Below are positions 31,716 to 40,739 of a stretch of DNA of 64,000 bases, one piece after another; position 1 is the stretch's first letter, and the number at the start of each line of letters is the position of its first letter. The position numbers and the translations under genes were made by a program. The notes beneath the pieces were generated by a model. The model made no database searches and had not been told where the DNA came from. It saw nothing but the letters and a program-made list of their open reading frames with translations. Source of the stretch: Iamia majanohamensis (GTDB lineage: Bacteria; Actinomycetota; Acidimicrobiia; Acidimicrobiales; Iamiaceae); the NCBI RefSeq assembly GCF_028532485.1, contig NZ_CP116942.1, forward strand, positions 1,116,001-1,180,000, read 5' to 3'.

Positions 31716-32747
31716 GTGCCCACCGACCCCGCCACCGTCCCGTCGGGCCCCAACCGCCGCATCGTGCTGCGACGTCGGCCCCAGGGGCTCCTCCAGGCCG
31801 ACGACGTGGAGATGGTGACCGAGGACATCCCCGAGCTGGCCGAGGGCGAGGCGCTCATGCAGGCCGAGCTGCTGGGCATGGACGCCACGGTGCGCAGCTG
31901 GCTCAACGAGGGCGAGGGCTACCTGCCGGCGGTGGAGATCGGCGAGGTGGTGCGGTGCTCGGGCATCGGTCGGATCGTGGCCACCAACAGCCCGGCCTAC
32001 GAGGTGGGCGACATCGCCTACTCGCTGCCGGGCATGCAGGACTACGCCATCGTCCGCGACGACTTCTTCACCTCGAAGCTGCCGCCGGGCACCGAGCTGG
32101 CCCCCATGCTCTCGGTCTACGGCGCCACGGGGCTGGCGGCCTACGTCGGGCTCATCGACATCGGCCGGGTGCGGGAGGGGGAGACCGTCGTGGTGTCGGC
32201 CGCGGCCGGGGCCACGGGGTCGCTCGTGGGCCAGATCGCCAAGCGCTACGGCTGCCGGGTCGTGGGCGTCGCCGGCACCCCGGAGAAGTGCCGCTTCGTG
32301 GTCGAGGAGCTGGGCTTCGACGCCTGCATCGACCACCGCCGCGACGACCTGCGGGCCGCGCTGAAGGAGCACTGCCCCAAGCGGGTCGACGTGTACTTCG
32401 ACAACGTGGGCGGCCCGGTGCTCGACGCCGTCCTCGGCCGCCTGGCCCAGGGCGGGCGGGTCGCCCTGTGCGGTGCCATCTCGGTCTACAACGACACCCA
32501 CAAGCCACCGGGTCCGGCCAACTACCTCGAGCTCATCAACCGGCGCGGCACCATGCAGGGCTTCATCGCCCTCGACCACTGGGACCGCTTCCCCGAGATC
32601 CGCGAGACCCTCCGCGCCTGGGTGGAGGACGGCTCGCTGCGCCACGTCGAGCACACCTTCGAGGGCCTGGGGTCGGCCGTCGAGGCGCTCAACGCCCTGT
32701 TCACCGGGGCCAACACCGGCAAGGTCGTGGTGCGCGTCGCCGACTGA
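31716..32747 (+). CDS. NADP-dependent medium-chain reductase (PTGR/zinc-free MDR)
   Basis: 343 residues, GTG behind GAGGAG. N-terminal GroES-like domain without zinc-binding Cys, then the cofactor domain VVVSAAAGATGSLVGQIAKRYGCRVVGVAGTPEKC near residue 153 and FDNVGGPVLDAVLGRLAQGGRVALCGAIS. The YNDTHKPPGPANYLELINRRGTMQGF stretch is typical of prostaglandin/leukotriene-type alkenal reductases. Reduces an enal or enone with NADPH; substrate unknown. Confidence 0.9.
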   Translation: MPTDPATVPSGPNRRIVLRRRPQGLLQADDVEMVTEDIPELAEGEALMQAELLGMDATVRSWLNEGEGYLPAVEIGEVVRCSGIGRIVATNSPAYEVGDIAYSLPGMQDYAIVRDDFFTSKLPPGTELAPMLSVYGATGLAAYVGLIDIGRVREGETVVVSAAAGATGSLVGQIAKRYGCRVVGVAGTPEKCRFVVEELGFDACIDHRRDDLRAALKEHCPKRVDVYFDNVGGPVLDAVLGRLAQGGRVALCGAISVYNDTHKPPGPANYLELINRRGTMQGFIALDHWDRFPEIRETLRAWVEDGSLRHVEHTFEGLGSAVEALNALFTGANTGKVVVRVAD

Positions 32748-32762
32748 CGGGGGGCCGGCGCG

Positions 32763-33662
32763 TCACCGCGTGGGGGCGTGGGGCAGGTCGAGGTTCCACC
32801 ACAGGAAGTTGGTGGTCTGGTCGAGGATCTCCTGGCGGTGGGCGCCGTAGGGCACGTGGCCGGCCCCCTGCCACAGGGTCAGCTCGGCCACCAGGCCGCG
32901 CGCCCGGGCCACGTCGATCGTGTTCTGCGCCCACGCGAGCGGGACCCGGTTGTCGGCCGAGCCGTGGAAGAGCAGGGCCGGGGGGTCCCCGGCCGTCGGT
33001 GAGGTGGTGACGCTGGCGCCCGACAGGGACACGGCCGCTCGCACCGTGGAGGCGACGCCGGGGGTGCCCGACGTGCCCACGTCGCCGGACCCGTAGGCGA
33101 CGTTCAGCGCGGTGATGCCGCCGGCCGACGTCCCGGCCACGGCGATGCGTCCGGCGTCGATGCCGTGCTCGGCGGCGTGGGCCCGGAGGAACCGGACGGC
33201 GGCCTGGGCGTCGTGCTTGGCGTCGCGGATGCCGGTCAGGCACGAGGTGGTGACCGTCGCGCCGCACCCCGAGGGGGCCAGGCGGTAGGCGATCGACGCG
33301 GTCACGTACCCCTTGCGGGCCAGGACCGTCGCCTGGTCGACGATCTCCGCCGACGTCCGCGACCCGCCGTCGAACCCGCCGCCGTGGACGAAGACCACCG
33401 CGGGCCGGTGCCGGTGGGTGTCACCCGTCGGCCGGTAGAGGTCGAGCAGGAGGTCCTGGCGGACGCCGCGCTGGTCCACGGCGCTGCCGTAGGTGATGGC
33501 GCTGGTCGTGGTGACCGACGAGAAGAGGAGGTCGCGGTAGCGCAGCGGCGCCGGGCCCTCGGGCACGGTGAGGCGCAGCTCGCAGCCGGCGAGGACGACG
33601 ACGGCGAGCAGGCCGGCGACGAGGAGCCGGAGACGGCGTGGTGCGAGGTGGTGGCGCGGCAT
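32763..33662 (-). CDS. Lipoprotein alpha/beta-hydrolase (esterase, HSL/BD-FAE type)
   Basis: 299 residues. Signal with lipobox LAGC near residue 27, so the enzyme is exported and membrane-anchored. Oxyanion motif VVFVHGGGFDGGSR near residue 88, nucleophile elbow AVAGTSAGGITALN near residue 173, catalytic His in GAGHVPYG near residue 276. The GTSAGG elbow and HGGG motif put it with hormone-sensitive-lipase-like esterases. Two Cys in CGATVTTSC may form a disulfide. Convergent with the MDR gene. Confidence 0.9.
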   Translation of the reverse strand: MPRHHLAPRRLRLLVAGLLAVVVLAGCELRLTVPEGPAPLRYRDLLFSSVTTTSAITYGSAVDQRGVRQDLLLDLYRPTGDTHRHRPAVVFVHGGGFDGGSRTSAEIVDQATVLARKGYVTASIAYRLAPSGCGATVTTSCLTGIRDAKHDAQAAVRFLRAHAAEHGIDAGRIAVAGTSAGGITALNVAYGSGDVGTSGTPGVASTVRAAVSLSGASVTTSPTAGDPPALLFHGSADNRVPLAWAQNTIDVARARGLVAELTLWQGAGHVPYGAHRQEILDQTTNFLWWNLDLPHAPTR

Positions 33663-33733
33663 GGTCCCCCCTGGACGTGGCGACCCCGTGTCTAGCGCGC
33701 GGATCTGGCAGGGACCGGAGGGGGACGGGCCGG

Positions 33734-33739
33734 TAGGTT
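33734..33739 (+). promoter_or_regulatory. -10 hexamer TAGGTT, leaderless start for ilvD
   Basis: Six bases before the ATG; no leader, so no attenuator or T-box type control is possible at this gene. Confidence 0.5.
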
Positions 33740-33745
33740 CGCCCC

Positions 33746-35452
33746 ATGGCTGAAGCTCCCGAGACCCCCGTCGACGTCAAGCCCCGCAGCCGCGACGTCA
33801 CCGACGGCATCCAGAAGGCGCCGGCCCGGGCCATGCTCCGGGCCGTCGGCATGGGCGACGACGACTGGGACAAGCCCCAGGTCGGCATCGCCTCGGCCTG
33901 GAACGAGATCACCCCCTGCAACGTGACCCTCAAGGTGCTGGCCGAGCAGAGCAAGCACGGGGTGCGCGACGCCGGCGGGTGGCCCATGGAGTTCGGCACC
34001 ATCACCGTCAGCGACGGCATCAGCATGGGCCACGAGGGCATGCGGGCCTCGCTGGTGAGCCGCGAGGTCATCACCGACTCGGTCGAGACGGTCGTCCACG
34101 CCGAGCGCCTCGACGGCTTCGTCGGCCTGGCCGGCTGCGACAAGAGCATCCCGGCCATGCTCATGGCCTCGGCCCGCCTCGACCTGGCCAGCGTGCTCGT
34201 CTACAACGGCAGCATCCTGCCCGGCCAGCACGACGGGCGGGCCCTCGACATCACCAGCGTGTTCGAGGCCGTGGGGGCCTACTCCAGCGGTGCCATCACC
34301 GAGGAGGAGCTGTCCCAGGTCGAGCGGCACGCCTGCCCCGGCGAGGGCGCCTGCGGCGGCATGTTCACGGCCAACACCATGAGCAGCATCGGCGAGGCCA
34401 TCGGCATGTCGCTGCCGGGCTCGGCCTCCCCGCCGGCGGTCGACGACCGTCGCCGCGACGACGCCCGCCGGGCCGGCGCCGCGGTGGTCGAGATGCTGCG
34501 CCTCGGCATCACCCCCCGCATGGTGATGACCCACGACGCCTTCGAGAACGCCATCGCCGTCACCTCCGCCCTCGGTGGCTCGACCAACGCGGTGCTGCAC
34601 CTCCTGGCCATCGCCAACGAGGCCGAGGTCGACCTCCACCTCGACGACTTCAACCGCATCGCGGCCAAGGTGCCCCACCTGGCCGACATGAAGCCGGGCG
34701 GCAAGTTCCACATGAGCGACCTCGACAAGGTGGGCGGCGTCCCCGTCGTGATGAAGATGCTGCTCGACGAGGGGCTGCTCCACGGCGACGCCCTCACCGT
34801 CACCGGGCGCACCGTGGCCGAGAACCTGGCCGAGCTCGAGCCGCCGGCCCCCGACGGCGTCGTGGTCCACCCCGTCGACGCGCCCATCCACAGCGAGGGC
34901 GGGCTCAACATCCTGACCGGCACCCTCGCCCCGCAGGGGTCGGTGGTGAAGGTCGCCGGCCTGAGCGCCGACCAGCTGCACTTCGAGGGCTCGGCCCGGG
35001 TCTTCGACGGCGAGGACGCGGCCATGGCCGCCATCCTCGAGGGCTCCATCACCCCGGGCACGGTGCTCGTCATCCGCTACGAGGGGCCCAAGGGCGGCCC
35101 CGGCATGCGGGAGATGCTGGCCATCACCGGCGCCCTGAAGGGCGCGGGGCGGGGGTCGGACTGCGCCCTCATCACCGACGGCCGCTTCAGCGGCGGCACC
35201 TGGGGCTTCTGCATCGGCCACGTCGCCCCCGAGGCGGTCGACGGCGGGCCCATCGCCCTGGTGGCCGACGGCGACCCGATCCTCATCGACGTGCACGAGC
35301 TCCGCCTCGACCTCCAGGTCGACGAGGCCGAGCTCGACCGCCGCCGCCAGGCCGTCACCCACCCGGAGCCCCGCTACACCCGGGGCGTGCTGGCCAAGTA
35401 CGCCCGGCTCGTGCAGGGCGCGGAGACCGGCGCCATCACCAACCCCCGCTGA
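33746..35452 (+). CDS. ilvD: Dihydroxy-acid dehydratase
   Basis: 568 residues, normal length. Dehydrates dihydroxy-isovalerate and dihydroxy-methylvalerate to the keto acids in valine, leucine and isoleucine synthesis. Cluster-binding cysteines are visible as C58 (ITPCN), C131 (AGCDKS) and C203 in [16 protein letters not shown]. The C-terminal half has [26 protein letters not shown] and [11 protein letters not shown]. No other branched-chain gene is nearby, so it is a single-gene locus. The stop abuts the convergent phosphoesterase gene with no gap. Confidence 0.96.
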   Translation: MAEAPETPVDVKPRSRDVTDGIQKAPARAMLRAVGMGDDDWDKPQVGIASAWNEITPCNVTLKVLAEQSKHGVRDAGGWPMEFGTITVSDGISMGHEGMRASLVSREVITDSVETVVHAERLDGFVGLAGCDKSIPAMLMASARLDLASVLVYNGSILPGQHDGRALDITSVFEAVGAYSSGAITEEELSQVERHACPGEGACGGMFTANTMSSIGEAIGMSLPGSASPPAVDDRRRDDARRAGAAVVEMLRLGITPRMVMTHDAFENAIAVTSALGGSTNAVLHLLAIANEAEVDLHLDDFNRIAAKVPHLADMKPGGKFHMSDLDKVGGVPVVMKMLLDEGLLHGDALTVTGRTVAENLAELEPPAPDGVVVHPVDAPIHSEGGLNILTGTLAPQGSVVKVAGLSADQLHFEGSARVFDGEDAAMAAILEGSITPGTVLVIRYEGPKGGPGMREMLAITGALKGAGRGSDCALITDGRFSGGTWGFCIGHVAPEAVDGGPIALVADGDPILIDVHELRLDLQVDEAELDRRRQAVTHPEPRYTRGVLAKYARLVQGAETGAITNPR

Positions 35453-37039
35453 TCAGCCCCCGGGCCCGTCGGTGCCCTCCGACGCCGGGCTCCCGCTGCC
35501 GCGGGGCACCTCGTCGCGGGGGTCGCGGATGACCTCGCGGTCGATGCGGACGTCGGGCTCGTCCACCCCCTCGACGACGATCGAGTCGATGGCCTCGAGG
35601 GCGCCCTCCTCGGTGTCGAAGTAGAGGACCGAGAGGGTCAGCGGCACGGGCTCGTCCTGCTGGAGGGAGCGCAGGCCGGCCCCGCCGGTGGAGCCCTCGA
35701 CCTGGAGCAGGGTGCCGTCGCCCAGGTCCTCGATGGCCTGGCGGTGGGTGTGGCCGGCCAGGACCACGGGCACGGCCCCGCCCAGGTCGGCCGCGGTGCG
35801 GGGGTCGTGGGTGAGGGCGACGTCGACGGGGGGACCGGTCACGTCGTCGAGCTCGTCGCGGACGGTCGCGGCGAAGGCATCGGCCACCTCGTGCTCGTCG
35901 TCGCCGCTGCCCTCCCGGCTCTTGTCGGGCGTGAAGCGGGGGTCGCCGATGCCCCAGAAGCGGAGGCCGCCGACCGTGGCGGTGGTGTCCTCCAGCACCA
36001 CCGCGCCGGGCTGGTCGGCCACCGCCGCCGCCGTGAGCCGGGAGTCGTGGTTGCCCCGGACGTAGAGGTAGGGGACCTCGACGTCGCCGACCAGGTCGAC
36101 GAAGCCGGACTCGAAGCTGGTGCCCCAGTCGTTGATGTCACCGGTGTCGACGACCACGTCGATGGCGAACTGCCCGACGATCTGGTCGATGAGGGTGAAG
36201 GCCTGGGGGTTCAGGTGGAGGTCGCTCACGTGCAGGACGCGGGTGGTGGTGCTGTCGGGCTGGAACGACCGGACGCCCTCCCCGGCCCGGTAGAGCACGG
36301 CGACGTTCTCGACGAGGGCGGCGAGCTGGGCGCTGTAGTCGTCGAAGCGGGCCACCACGTCCCGGGCGTCGCCCACCGCCTCGGGGGCCAGGCTGAGCAG
36401 CCCCGAGTAGCGGGGCTCGGCCACCGACTCGGGTCGCCAGGTCGCGGCGGCCACCCCCATGCCGCCCGCCAGCAGGAGCACCGAGGTGAGGGCGCCGATG
36501 GCGATCTCCCTGGGCCGGAACCGGCGCAGGGCGGTGAGGGCGGCGCCGCCGAGGGCGGCCACCACGAGCGTGCGCAGCGCGAGGGCTCGCACCGCGTCGC
36601 GGACCTGGGCGTCGACGTCCTCCTCCAGCGACGCCAGCAGGTCGGGGTCCTCGGCGATGCGCCGGGCCTCGTCCTCCCGGAGGGCGTCGACCCGGAGCGA
36701 GAGGCCCAACGGCCCGTCGTGGGAGTCGAGCGAGATCGTGCCCAGCGGCGCCAGCTCCACCTCCGTCCCGCCCCCGACGTCGGGGCGCAGCGAGAAGGTG
36801 CCGTCGAAGGGCCCGACCCGGGCCGGCGTGTCGCCCCAGACCACCACCGCCAGCATCGCCCCCACGAGCGAGAGGGCGACGGTGGCCAGGACCCGCCCGG
36901 CGGCACGGGCCAGGCGGCGGGCGCGGGGCGACAGGGCCGGCCGGCGCCGGGGCCCGGCGTCGGTGCCCTCCGCAGGCACCTCCGGCCCGTCGTCGTCCTC
37001 GGCCGCCCCCGCCCGGCGCGGTGACGGGCGTCCTCTCAC
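35453..37039 (-). CDS. Membrane-anchored metallophosphoesterase
   Basis: 528 residues. A charged cytoplasmic N-terminus leads to a membrane helix (about 53-72, VLATVALSLVGAMLAVVVWG), an extracytoplasmic segment, two further helices (about 155-175 and 182-205), then the calcineurin-like domain: VLHVSDLHLNPQ, VVDTGDINDWG, VRGNHDSRL, LTHDPRT and LAGHTHRQ give the complete set of metal ligands. It resembles YkuE/YaeI-type phosphoesterases. GTG start with AAGGA upstream. Leftward, following the kinase gene. Confidence 0.88.
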   Translation of the reverse strand: MRGRPSPRRAGAAEDDDGPEVPAEGTDAGPRRRPALSPRARRLARAAGRVLATVALSLVGAMLAVVVWGDTPARVGPFDGTFSLRPDVGGGTEVELAPLGTISLDSHDGPLGLSLRVDALREDEARRIAEDPDLLASLEEDVDAQVRDAVRALALRTLVVAALGGAALTALRRFRPREIAIGALTSVLLLAGGMGVAAATWRPESVAEPRYSGLLSLAPEAVGDARDVVARFDDYSAQLAALVENVAVLYRAGEGVRSFQPDSTTTRVLHVSDLHLNPQAFTLIDQIVGQFAIDVVVDTGDINDWGTSFESGFVDLVGDVEVPYLYVRGNHDSRLTAAAVADQPGAVVLEDTTATVGGLRFWGIGDPRFTPDKSREGSGDDEHEVADAFAATVRDELDDVTGPPVDVALTHDPRTAADLGGAVPVVLAGHTHRQAIEDLGDGTLLQVEGSTGGAGLRSLQQDEPVPLTLSVLYFDTEEGALEAIDSIVVEGVDEPDVRIDREVIRDPRDEVPRGSGSPASEGTDGPGG

Positions 37040-37163
37040 GGGTCCTTCCTACCGCCGTCCGGTGTGGTCGCGGCCGCGGGGGCCGGAGCGGGCGAGGTGG
37101 GATCCGTCGGCCGGGGGTCGACGGCGACACGGGGTGGTCGCCCGGCCGCGGGTCGCGACGGTC

Positions 37164-38618
37164 TCAGAGGGCGGCGGCCAGCCGGCCGGCGAGGACCTCG
37201 GGGGCCTCGGTGGTGGCCACCTCGGTGGCCTCGGGCCAGGGCGCGAAGGCGGCGGCCATGGCCTCGGCCACCTCCGGGGTGGCCTCCGAGACATCGGTGC
37301 CCTCGGCCGCCCGGGCCCGGATGCGGGCCGCGGCCTCCTCGGCCGGGAGCGTGCAGCGCACCTCGACGAGGCCCGACGAGGTGGAGGCGGCCACGGCCCG
37401 GGCCGCCTCCCGCTCGTCGGCATCGGACCACGACGCGTCGAGCACGACCGACTCGCCCCGGGCCAGCAGCTCGCCGGCCCGGCGTCGCAGCTCGGCGTAC
37501 ACCCGGGCCCTGCGGTCGGGGGCGTAGCGGCCCCGGCCCACGGCCGAGGGCGCGCCGGCGCCGGGCTCGACGTCGTCGCGCACCTCGTCGGAGGAGAGCA
37601 CGACGGCCCCGGTGCGCGCCGCCATCGCCCGGGCCAGGGTCGACTTCCCGGTGCCGGGCGTCCCGCCCACCAGGACCAGGCGGACCCGGCCCCGGGCGAG
37701 GGCGGCGGCGCACAGGTCGACGAAGCGGCGGACGTCGGCGCCGGCCTCGTCGTGGCCCTGCTGCACCCGCACCGCGGCCACCTTGGCCCGCACCGACGCC
37801 CGGTAGGCGACCAGGTGCTCGGCGAGCGACGCGGGCCACCGGTCGGCGGCCAGCTCGGCGTACCGGGCCAGGAAGCCCTCGGCCAGGTCGGGTCGGCCCA
37901 GGTCGCGCAGGTCCATGGCCAGGAAGGCGACGTCGAGGAGCGCATCGCCCCACATCAGGTCGTCGTCGAAGTCCAGGCAGTCGAGGATGCGCACCCCGTC
38001 GTCGAGGACGAAGCAGTCCTCGGCGCGGAGGTCGCCGTGGCCGGCCACGATGCGCCCGCCGGCCACCCGCTGGGCGAGCAGCGGCCCCCGCCCGTCGAGG
38101 TAGGCGGCGACGTCGGCCTCCATGGCGTCGACCTCGGCGGGGGCGACCACCTCGGCGTCGAGCCCCCGCAGCAGGGCGAAGGCCTCGTCCCAGTGCCGGC
38201 GCAGCGTCTCGGGCGTGCCGACCTCGGCGTGGGGGCCGGCCGGGGGGCTGGCGGCGTGGAGGGTGGCGACCTGGTGGGCCACGTCGGCCAGGGCGTCGGC
38301 GACGTCGACCCCCTCCTCGACGAGCCTCGACAGGCGACGGTCGACGGGCATGCGGCGCATGACGACGAGGTGGTCCCACGGCTCGCCGTCTGGGCCGGCC
38401 ACGTCGGCCACGCCGAGGTAGACGTCGGGGACGAGACGGCGGTTGAGGTCGACCTCCCGGTGGCAGGCCGCCTCCCGGGCCTCTCGGGTGCGGAAGTCGA
38501 GGAACCCGAGGTCGACCGGGCGCTTGAGCTTGTAGGCCCGGTCCCCGATGAACACGAGCGTGCTGGTGTGGGTCTCGGCCACCGCCGGCGCGAGGTCGGG
38601 GCCCGGGTCGTCGCTCAC
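37164..38618 (-). CDS. Aminoglycoside phosphotransferase-like domain fused to P-loop kinase
   Basis: 484 residues from a GTG at leaderless distance. N-terminal half is a phosphotransferase fold: YKLKRPVDLGFLDF with the ATP-binding Lys, LVVMRRMPVDRRL, catalytic loop VAGHGDLRAEDCF and metal motif LDFDDDL. C-terminal half is a nucleoside-kinase-type P-loop domain with LVLVGGTPGTGKSTLA near residue 322 and VVLSSDEVRDDV. This fusion is widespread (COG0645/COG2187 types) but its substrates are unknown; a small-molecule or RNA-end kinase is possible. Confidence 0.87.
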   Translation of the reverse strand: MSDDPGPDLAPAVAETHTSTLVFIGDRAYKLKRPVDLGFLDFRTREAREAACHREVDLNRRLVPDVYLGVADVAGPDGEPWDHLVVMRRMPVDRRLSRLVEEGVDVADALADVAHQVATLHAASPPAGPHAEVGTPETLRRHWDEAFALLRGLDAEVVAPAEVDAMEADVAAYLDGRGPLLAQRVAGGRIVAGHGDLRAEDCFVLDDGVRILDCLDFDDDLMWGDALLDVAFLAMDLRDLGRPDLAEGFLARYAELAADRWPASLAEHLVAYRASVRAKVAAVRVQQGHDEAGADVRRFVDLCAAALARGRVRLVLVGGTPGTGKSTLARAMAARTGAVVLSSDEVRDDVEPGAGAPSAVGRGRYAPDRRARVYAELRRRAGELLARGESVVLDASWSDADEREAARAVAASTSSGLVEVRCTLPAEEAAARIRARAAEGTDVSEATPEVAEAMAAAFAPWPEATEVATTEAPEVLAGRLAAAL

Positions 38619-38625
38619 CCCGCGC

Positions 38626-38631
38626 ACGGTA
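38626..38631 (-). promoter_or_regulatory. -10 hexamer TACCGT, leaderless start
   Basis: Minus strand, seven bases before the GTG of the fusion kinase gene. Confidence 0.45.
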
Positions 38632-38688
38632 CCGACGGTCCTGCGGCCCGGGAACGGCCAGAGGTCCCGATCGGTCCTCCGGTCCAAC

Positions 38689-38798
38689 GCGGTGGTGCGT
38701 CACGGGTGACGAAGAGGCGCGCCAGGAGCGGACGGTCTCCCGTTCTGGTGCGGTGGTGCGTCACCGGTGACGATCAGGCGCGTCAGGACGGAGCGGTC
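38689..38798. repeat. Two 49-base direct copies of a nested palindrome
   Basis: Copies at 38689-38737 and 38750-38798 (61-base period) share 23 of their first 24 bases. Each has a hairpin core, CGTCACGGGTGACG or the perfect palindrome CGTCACCGGTGACG (38759-38772). The second copy also has outer arms 38740-38752 and 38779-38791 that pair over all 13 positions with three G-U wobbles, separated by 6+6-base internal loops. Lies between two divergent leaderless promoters. Confidence 0.7.
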
Positions 38799-38833
38799 AC
38801 CGCAGCGCCACCTCGTGGCCACCCGCCCTGCCG

Positions 38834-38839
38834 TAGGTT
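38834..38839 (+). promoter_or_regulatory. -10 hexamer TAGGTT, leaderless start
   Basis: Six bases before the ATG of the AlkP-superfamily gene. Confidence 0.5.
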
Positions 38840-38845
38840 CCGGGC

Positions 38846-40387
38846 ATGCGGAACCCGGCCTCCCTCCCGCCCGACCCGGACCTGGTGCCCCCGGTGCTCG
38901 ACGCCCTCTGCCACCCGGACCTGGCGCCCATCGTCGACCTCGTCGTGACCGCCGACGCCGAGGGCTACGAGGCCCGGGCGGTCGACGGCCGGGTCCGCTT
39001 CACCCGTGCCGACGAGGGCCACGGCTGGCGCTTCGACGTGACCGAGGTGGAGGGGCGCAACCCCCTGGCCGACCAGGCCACCGACCGCTTCGCCGACCTG
39101 GAGGAGGAGCGGGCCCACCCCCACCCCGACCGCACCACCACCAGCTACCCCCACGCCTACGAGATGGTGGCCCAGGCCTTCGACGCCCCGGCCGCCCCCG
39201 ACGTGATCTGCCAGCACACCTCGGCCCACAACTGGGAGGACCAGGGCGGCGAGCGGGGCGAGCACGGCTCGATGGGCGTGGTCCAGTCCCGGGCCCCGTT
39301 CATCCTGGCCGGCAGGGGGGTGGCCCGACGGGGGATCGTCGCCGACTCGGCCCGGCTGGTCGACGTCGCCCCCACGGTCGCCGCGCTGATGGGCGTGGCC
39401 CCGCACCCCGACGGGGTGGGCCTGAACGGCCGACCCCGGGCCGACGCCCTGCTGCGGCGCCAGGACGGCGAGGTCCGCACCGACATGCTCGACCCCCGCG
39501 ACGGCCCGCCCCGCCACGTGGTCGGGTTCCTCTTCGACGGGTGCAACCCCAACGTGCTCCACGACGCGGTGGCCGCGGGCGAGGCCCCCAACGTCGCCCG
39601 CCTCATCGCCATGGGCACGAGCCTCGGCCACGGGGCCTTCGCCTCCGCCCCCAGCGTGACCCTGGCCAACCACACCACGGTCCTCACCGGCGCCCACCCG
39701 GGTCACCACGGCGTGCTCAACAACGCCTGGTACGACCGGGCCGCCGGGCGCCAGGTGATCACCAACTCGCCCGCCACCTGGCCGTGGGCCATGGAGCACC
39801 TGTCGCCCGAGGTCGAGACGCTGCACCACGCGGTGAAGCGGACCTGGCCCGACGCCTTCACCCTGGCGGCCAACGAGCCCTGCGACGCCGGCGCCGACTT
39901 CGGCACCTTCCACATCCTGCGGGCGGGCGACCAGCCGGACCGGCCGCCCGGCCCCGACGACCTCCCCTTCGCCACCGAGCGCTTCGTCCGCCCCGAGAAG
40001 AGCTACCGCACCTCGTCGCGCATCGACCACACCGGGATGGAGATCGCCCTCGGCGTGTGGGGCGACGGCTACCAGGGGCGGCAGTACCCCCGGCCCCGGT
40101 TCACCTGGGTCAACTTCTCGCTCACCGACGCCGCCTTCCACCACGGCGGCCCCTACTCGGAGATCGCCCGGGCCTCGATCCGCGACACCGATGCCCGCAT
40201 GGGCCAGGTGCTCGACGCCGTCGAGCGGGCCGGCGCCCTCGACGACACCGCCTTCCTCCTCGTCGCCGACCACGGCATGGAGGACTCCGACCCGGCGGTG
40301 ACGGGGGACTGGGGCACCGCCCTGGCCGACCTCGGCACCCCGCTGCGGGACGAGGCCTACATGTGGATCTACACCGGCGTGGCCTGA
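38846..40387 (+). CDS. Alkaline phosphatase-superfamily phosphodiesterase with an extra N-terminal half-domain
   Basis: 513 residues. Residues 225-513 form a type I phosphodiesterase/nucleotide pyrophosphatase domain: VVGFLFDGCNPNVL (first metal Asp), PSVTLANHTTVLTGAHPGHHG with the Thr nucleophile, and VADHGMED. The N-terminal 220 residues resemble the second half of the same fold (SAHNWEDQGGERGEHGSMGVVQSRAPFILAG, then DVAPTVAALMGV) without a nucleophile part. The protein therefore looks like a partial duplication or rearrangement. No signal peptide. Substrate unknown. Confidence 0.8.
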   Translation: MRNPASLPPDPDLVPPVLDALCHPDLAPIVDLVVTADAEGYEARAVDGRVRFTRADEGHGWRFDVTEVEGRNPLADQATDRFADLEEERAHPHPDRTTTSYPHAYEMVAQAFDAPAAPDVICQHTSAHNWEDQGGERGEHGSMGVVQSRAPFILAGRGVARRGIVADSARLVDVAPTVAALMGVAPHPDGVGLNGRPRADALLRRQDGEVRTDMLDPRDGPPRHVVGFLFDGCNPNVLHDAVAAGEAPNVARLIAMGTSLGHGAFASAPSVTLANHTTVLTGAHPGHHGVLNNAWYDRAAGRQVITNSPATWPWAMEHLSPEVETLHHAVKRTWPDAFTLAANEPCDAGADFGTFHILRAGDQPDRPPGPDDLPFATERFVRPEKSYRTSSRIDHTGMEIALGVWGDGYQGRQYPRPRFTWVNFSLTDAAFHHGGPYSEIARASIRDTDARMGQVLDAVERAGALDDTAFLLVADHGMEDSDPAVTGDWGTALADLGTPLRDEAYMWIYTGVA

Positions 40388-40500
40388 GCGTCGCGCCCGG
40401 TCCACCCGCCGCCGCGGCGGCACCGCACCTGCACGCGCCCACGACGGGATCCGCCGCCGCGCCCGGACCGGTGCGGGGGCGCGCATGCCCGACGGCAGGG

Positions 40501-40512
40501 GAACATGTGTTC
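40501..40512. promoter_or_regulatory. LexA-type SOS box GAACATGTGTTC
   Basis: Perfect 12-base palindrome matching the GAAC-N4-GTTC consensus of Gram-positive and actinobacterial LexA boxes. It lies at the -35 position of the following promoter, where bound LexA would block polymerase. I found no second perfect copy in the window. Confidence 0.72.
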
Positions 40513-40523
40513 GTCTGCTCGGG

Positions 40524-40529
40524 TACGGT
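40524..40529 (+). promoter_or_regulatory. -10 hexamer TACGGT, leaderless start
   Basis: Six bases before the ATG of the 59-residue gene and 12 bases after the SOS box. Confidence 0.55.
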
Positions 40530-40535
40530 GCGGCC

Positions 40536-40715
40536 ATGGGACGACGGGCCGACCCGGCCAAGGTGCGCGAGGCGCGGCTCTGGGGGGCAGTGGCCCGCCT
40601 GCGCGACGTGTGGGTCGGCGACGCCGAGCAGGCCGCCCGCCTGCGGGCCGAGTGGCCCGGGCTGGCCGAGGTCGTCGACCGCCTGGCCGAGCTGGTCCGC
40701 TGGGACCGACGCTGA
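40536..40715 (+). CDS. 59-residue protein under a LexA-type box
   Basis: Not recognised. Sequence is charged and helical (ADPAKVREARLWGAVARL, then AARLRAEWPGLAEVVDRLAELVRWDRR), Trp- and Arg-rich, with no Cys and no membrane segment. The coding case rests on the promoter, the box and an ATG at leaderless distance. A role in the DNA-damage response is inferred only from the box; a repair accessory, a division inhibitor or a toxin/antitoxin partner are all possible. Neighbours are a small CxxC protein and a LigD-type polymerase. Confidence 0.7.
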   Translation: MGRRADPAKVREARLWGAVARLRDVWVGDAEQAARLRAEWPGLAEVVDRLAELVRWDRR

Positions 40716-40739
40716 GCGGTCCGGTGCGCCGCCCGGGGC

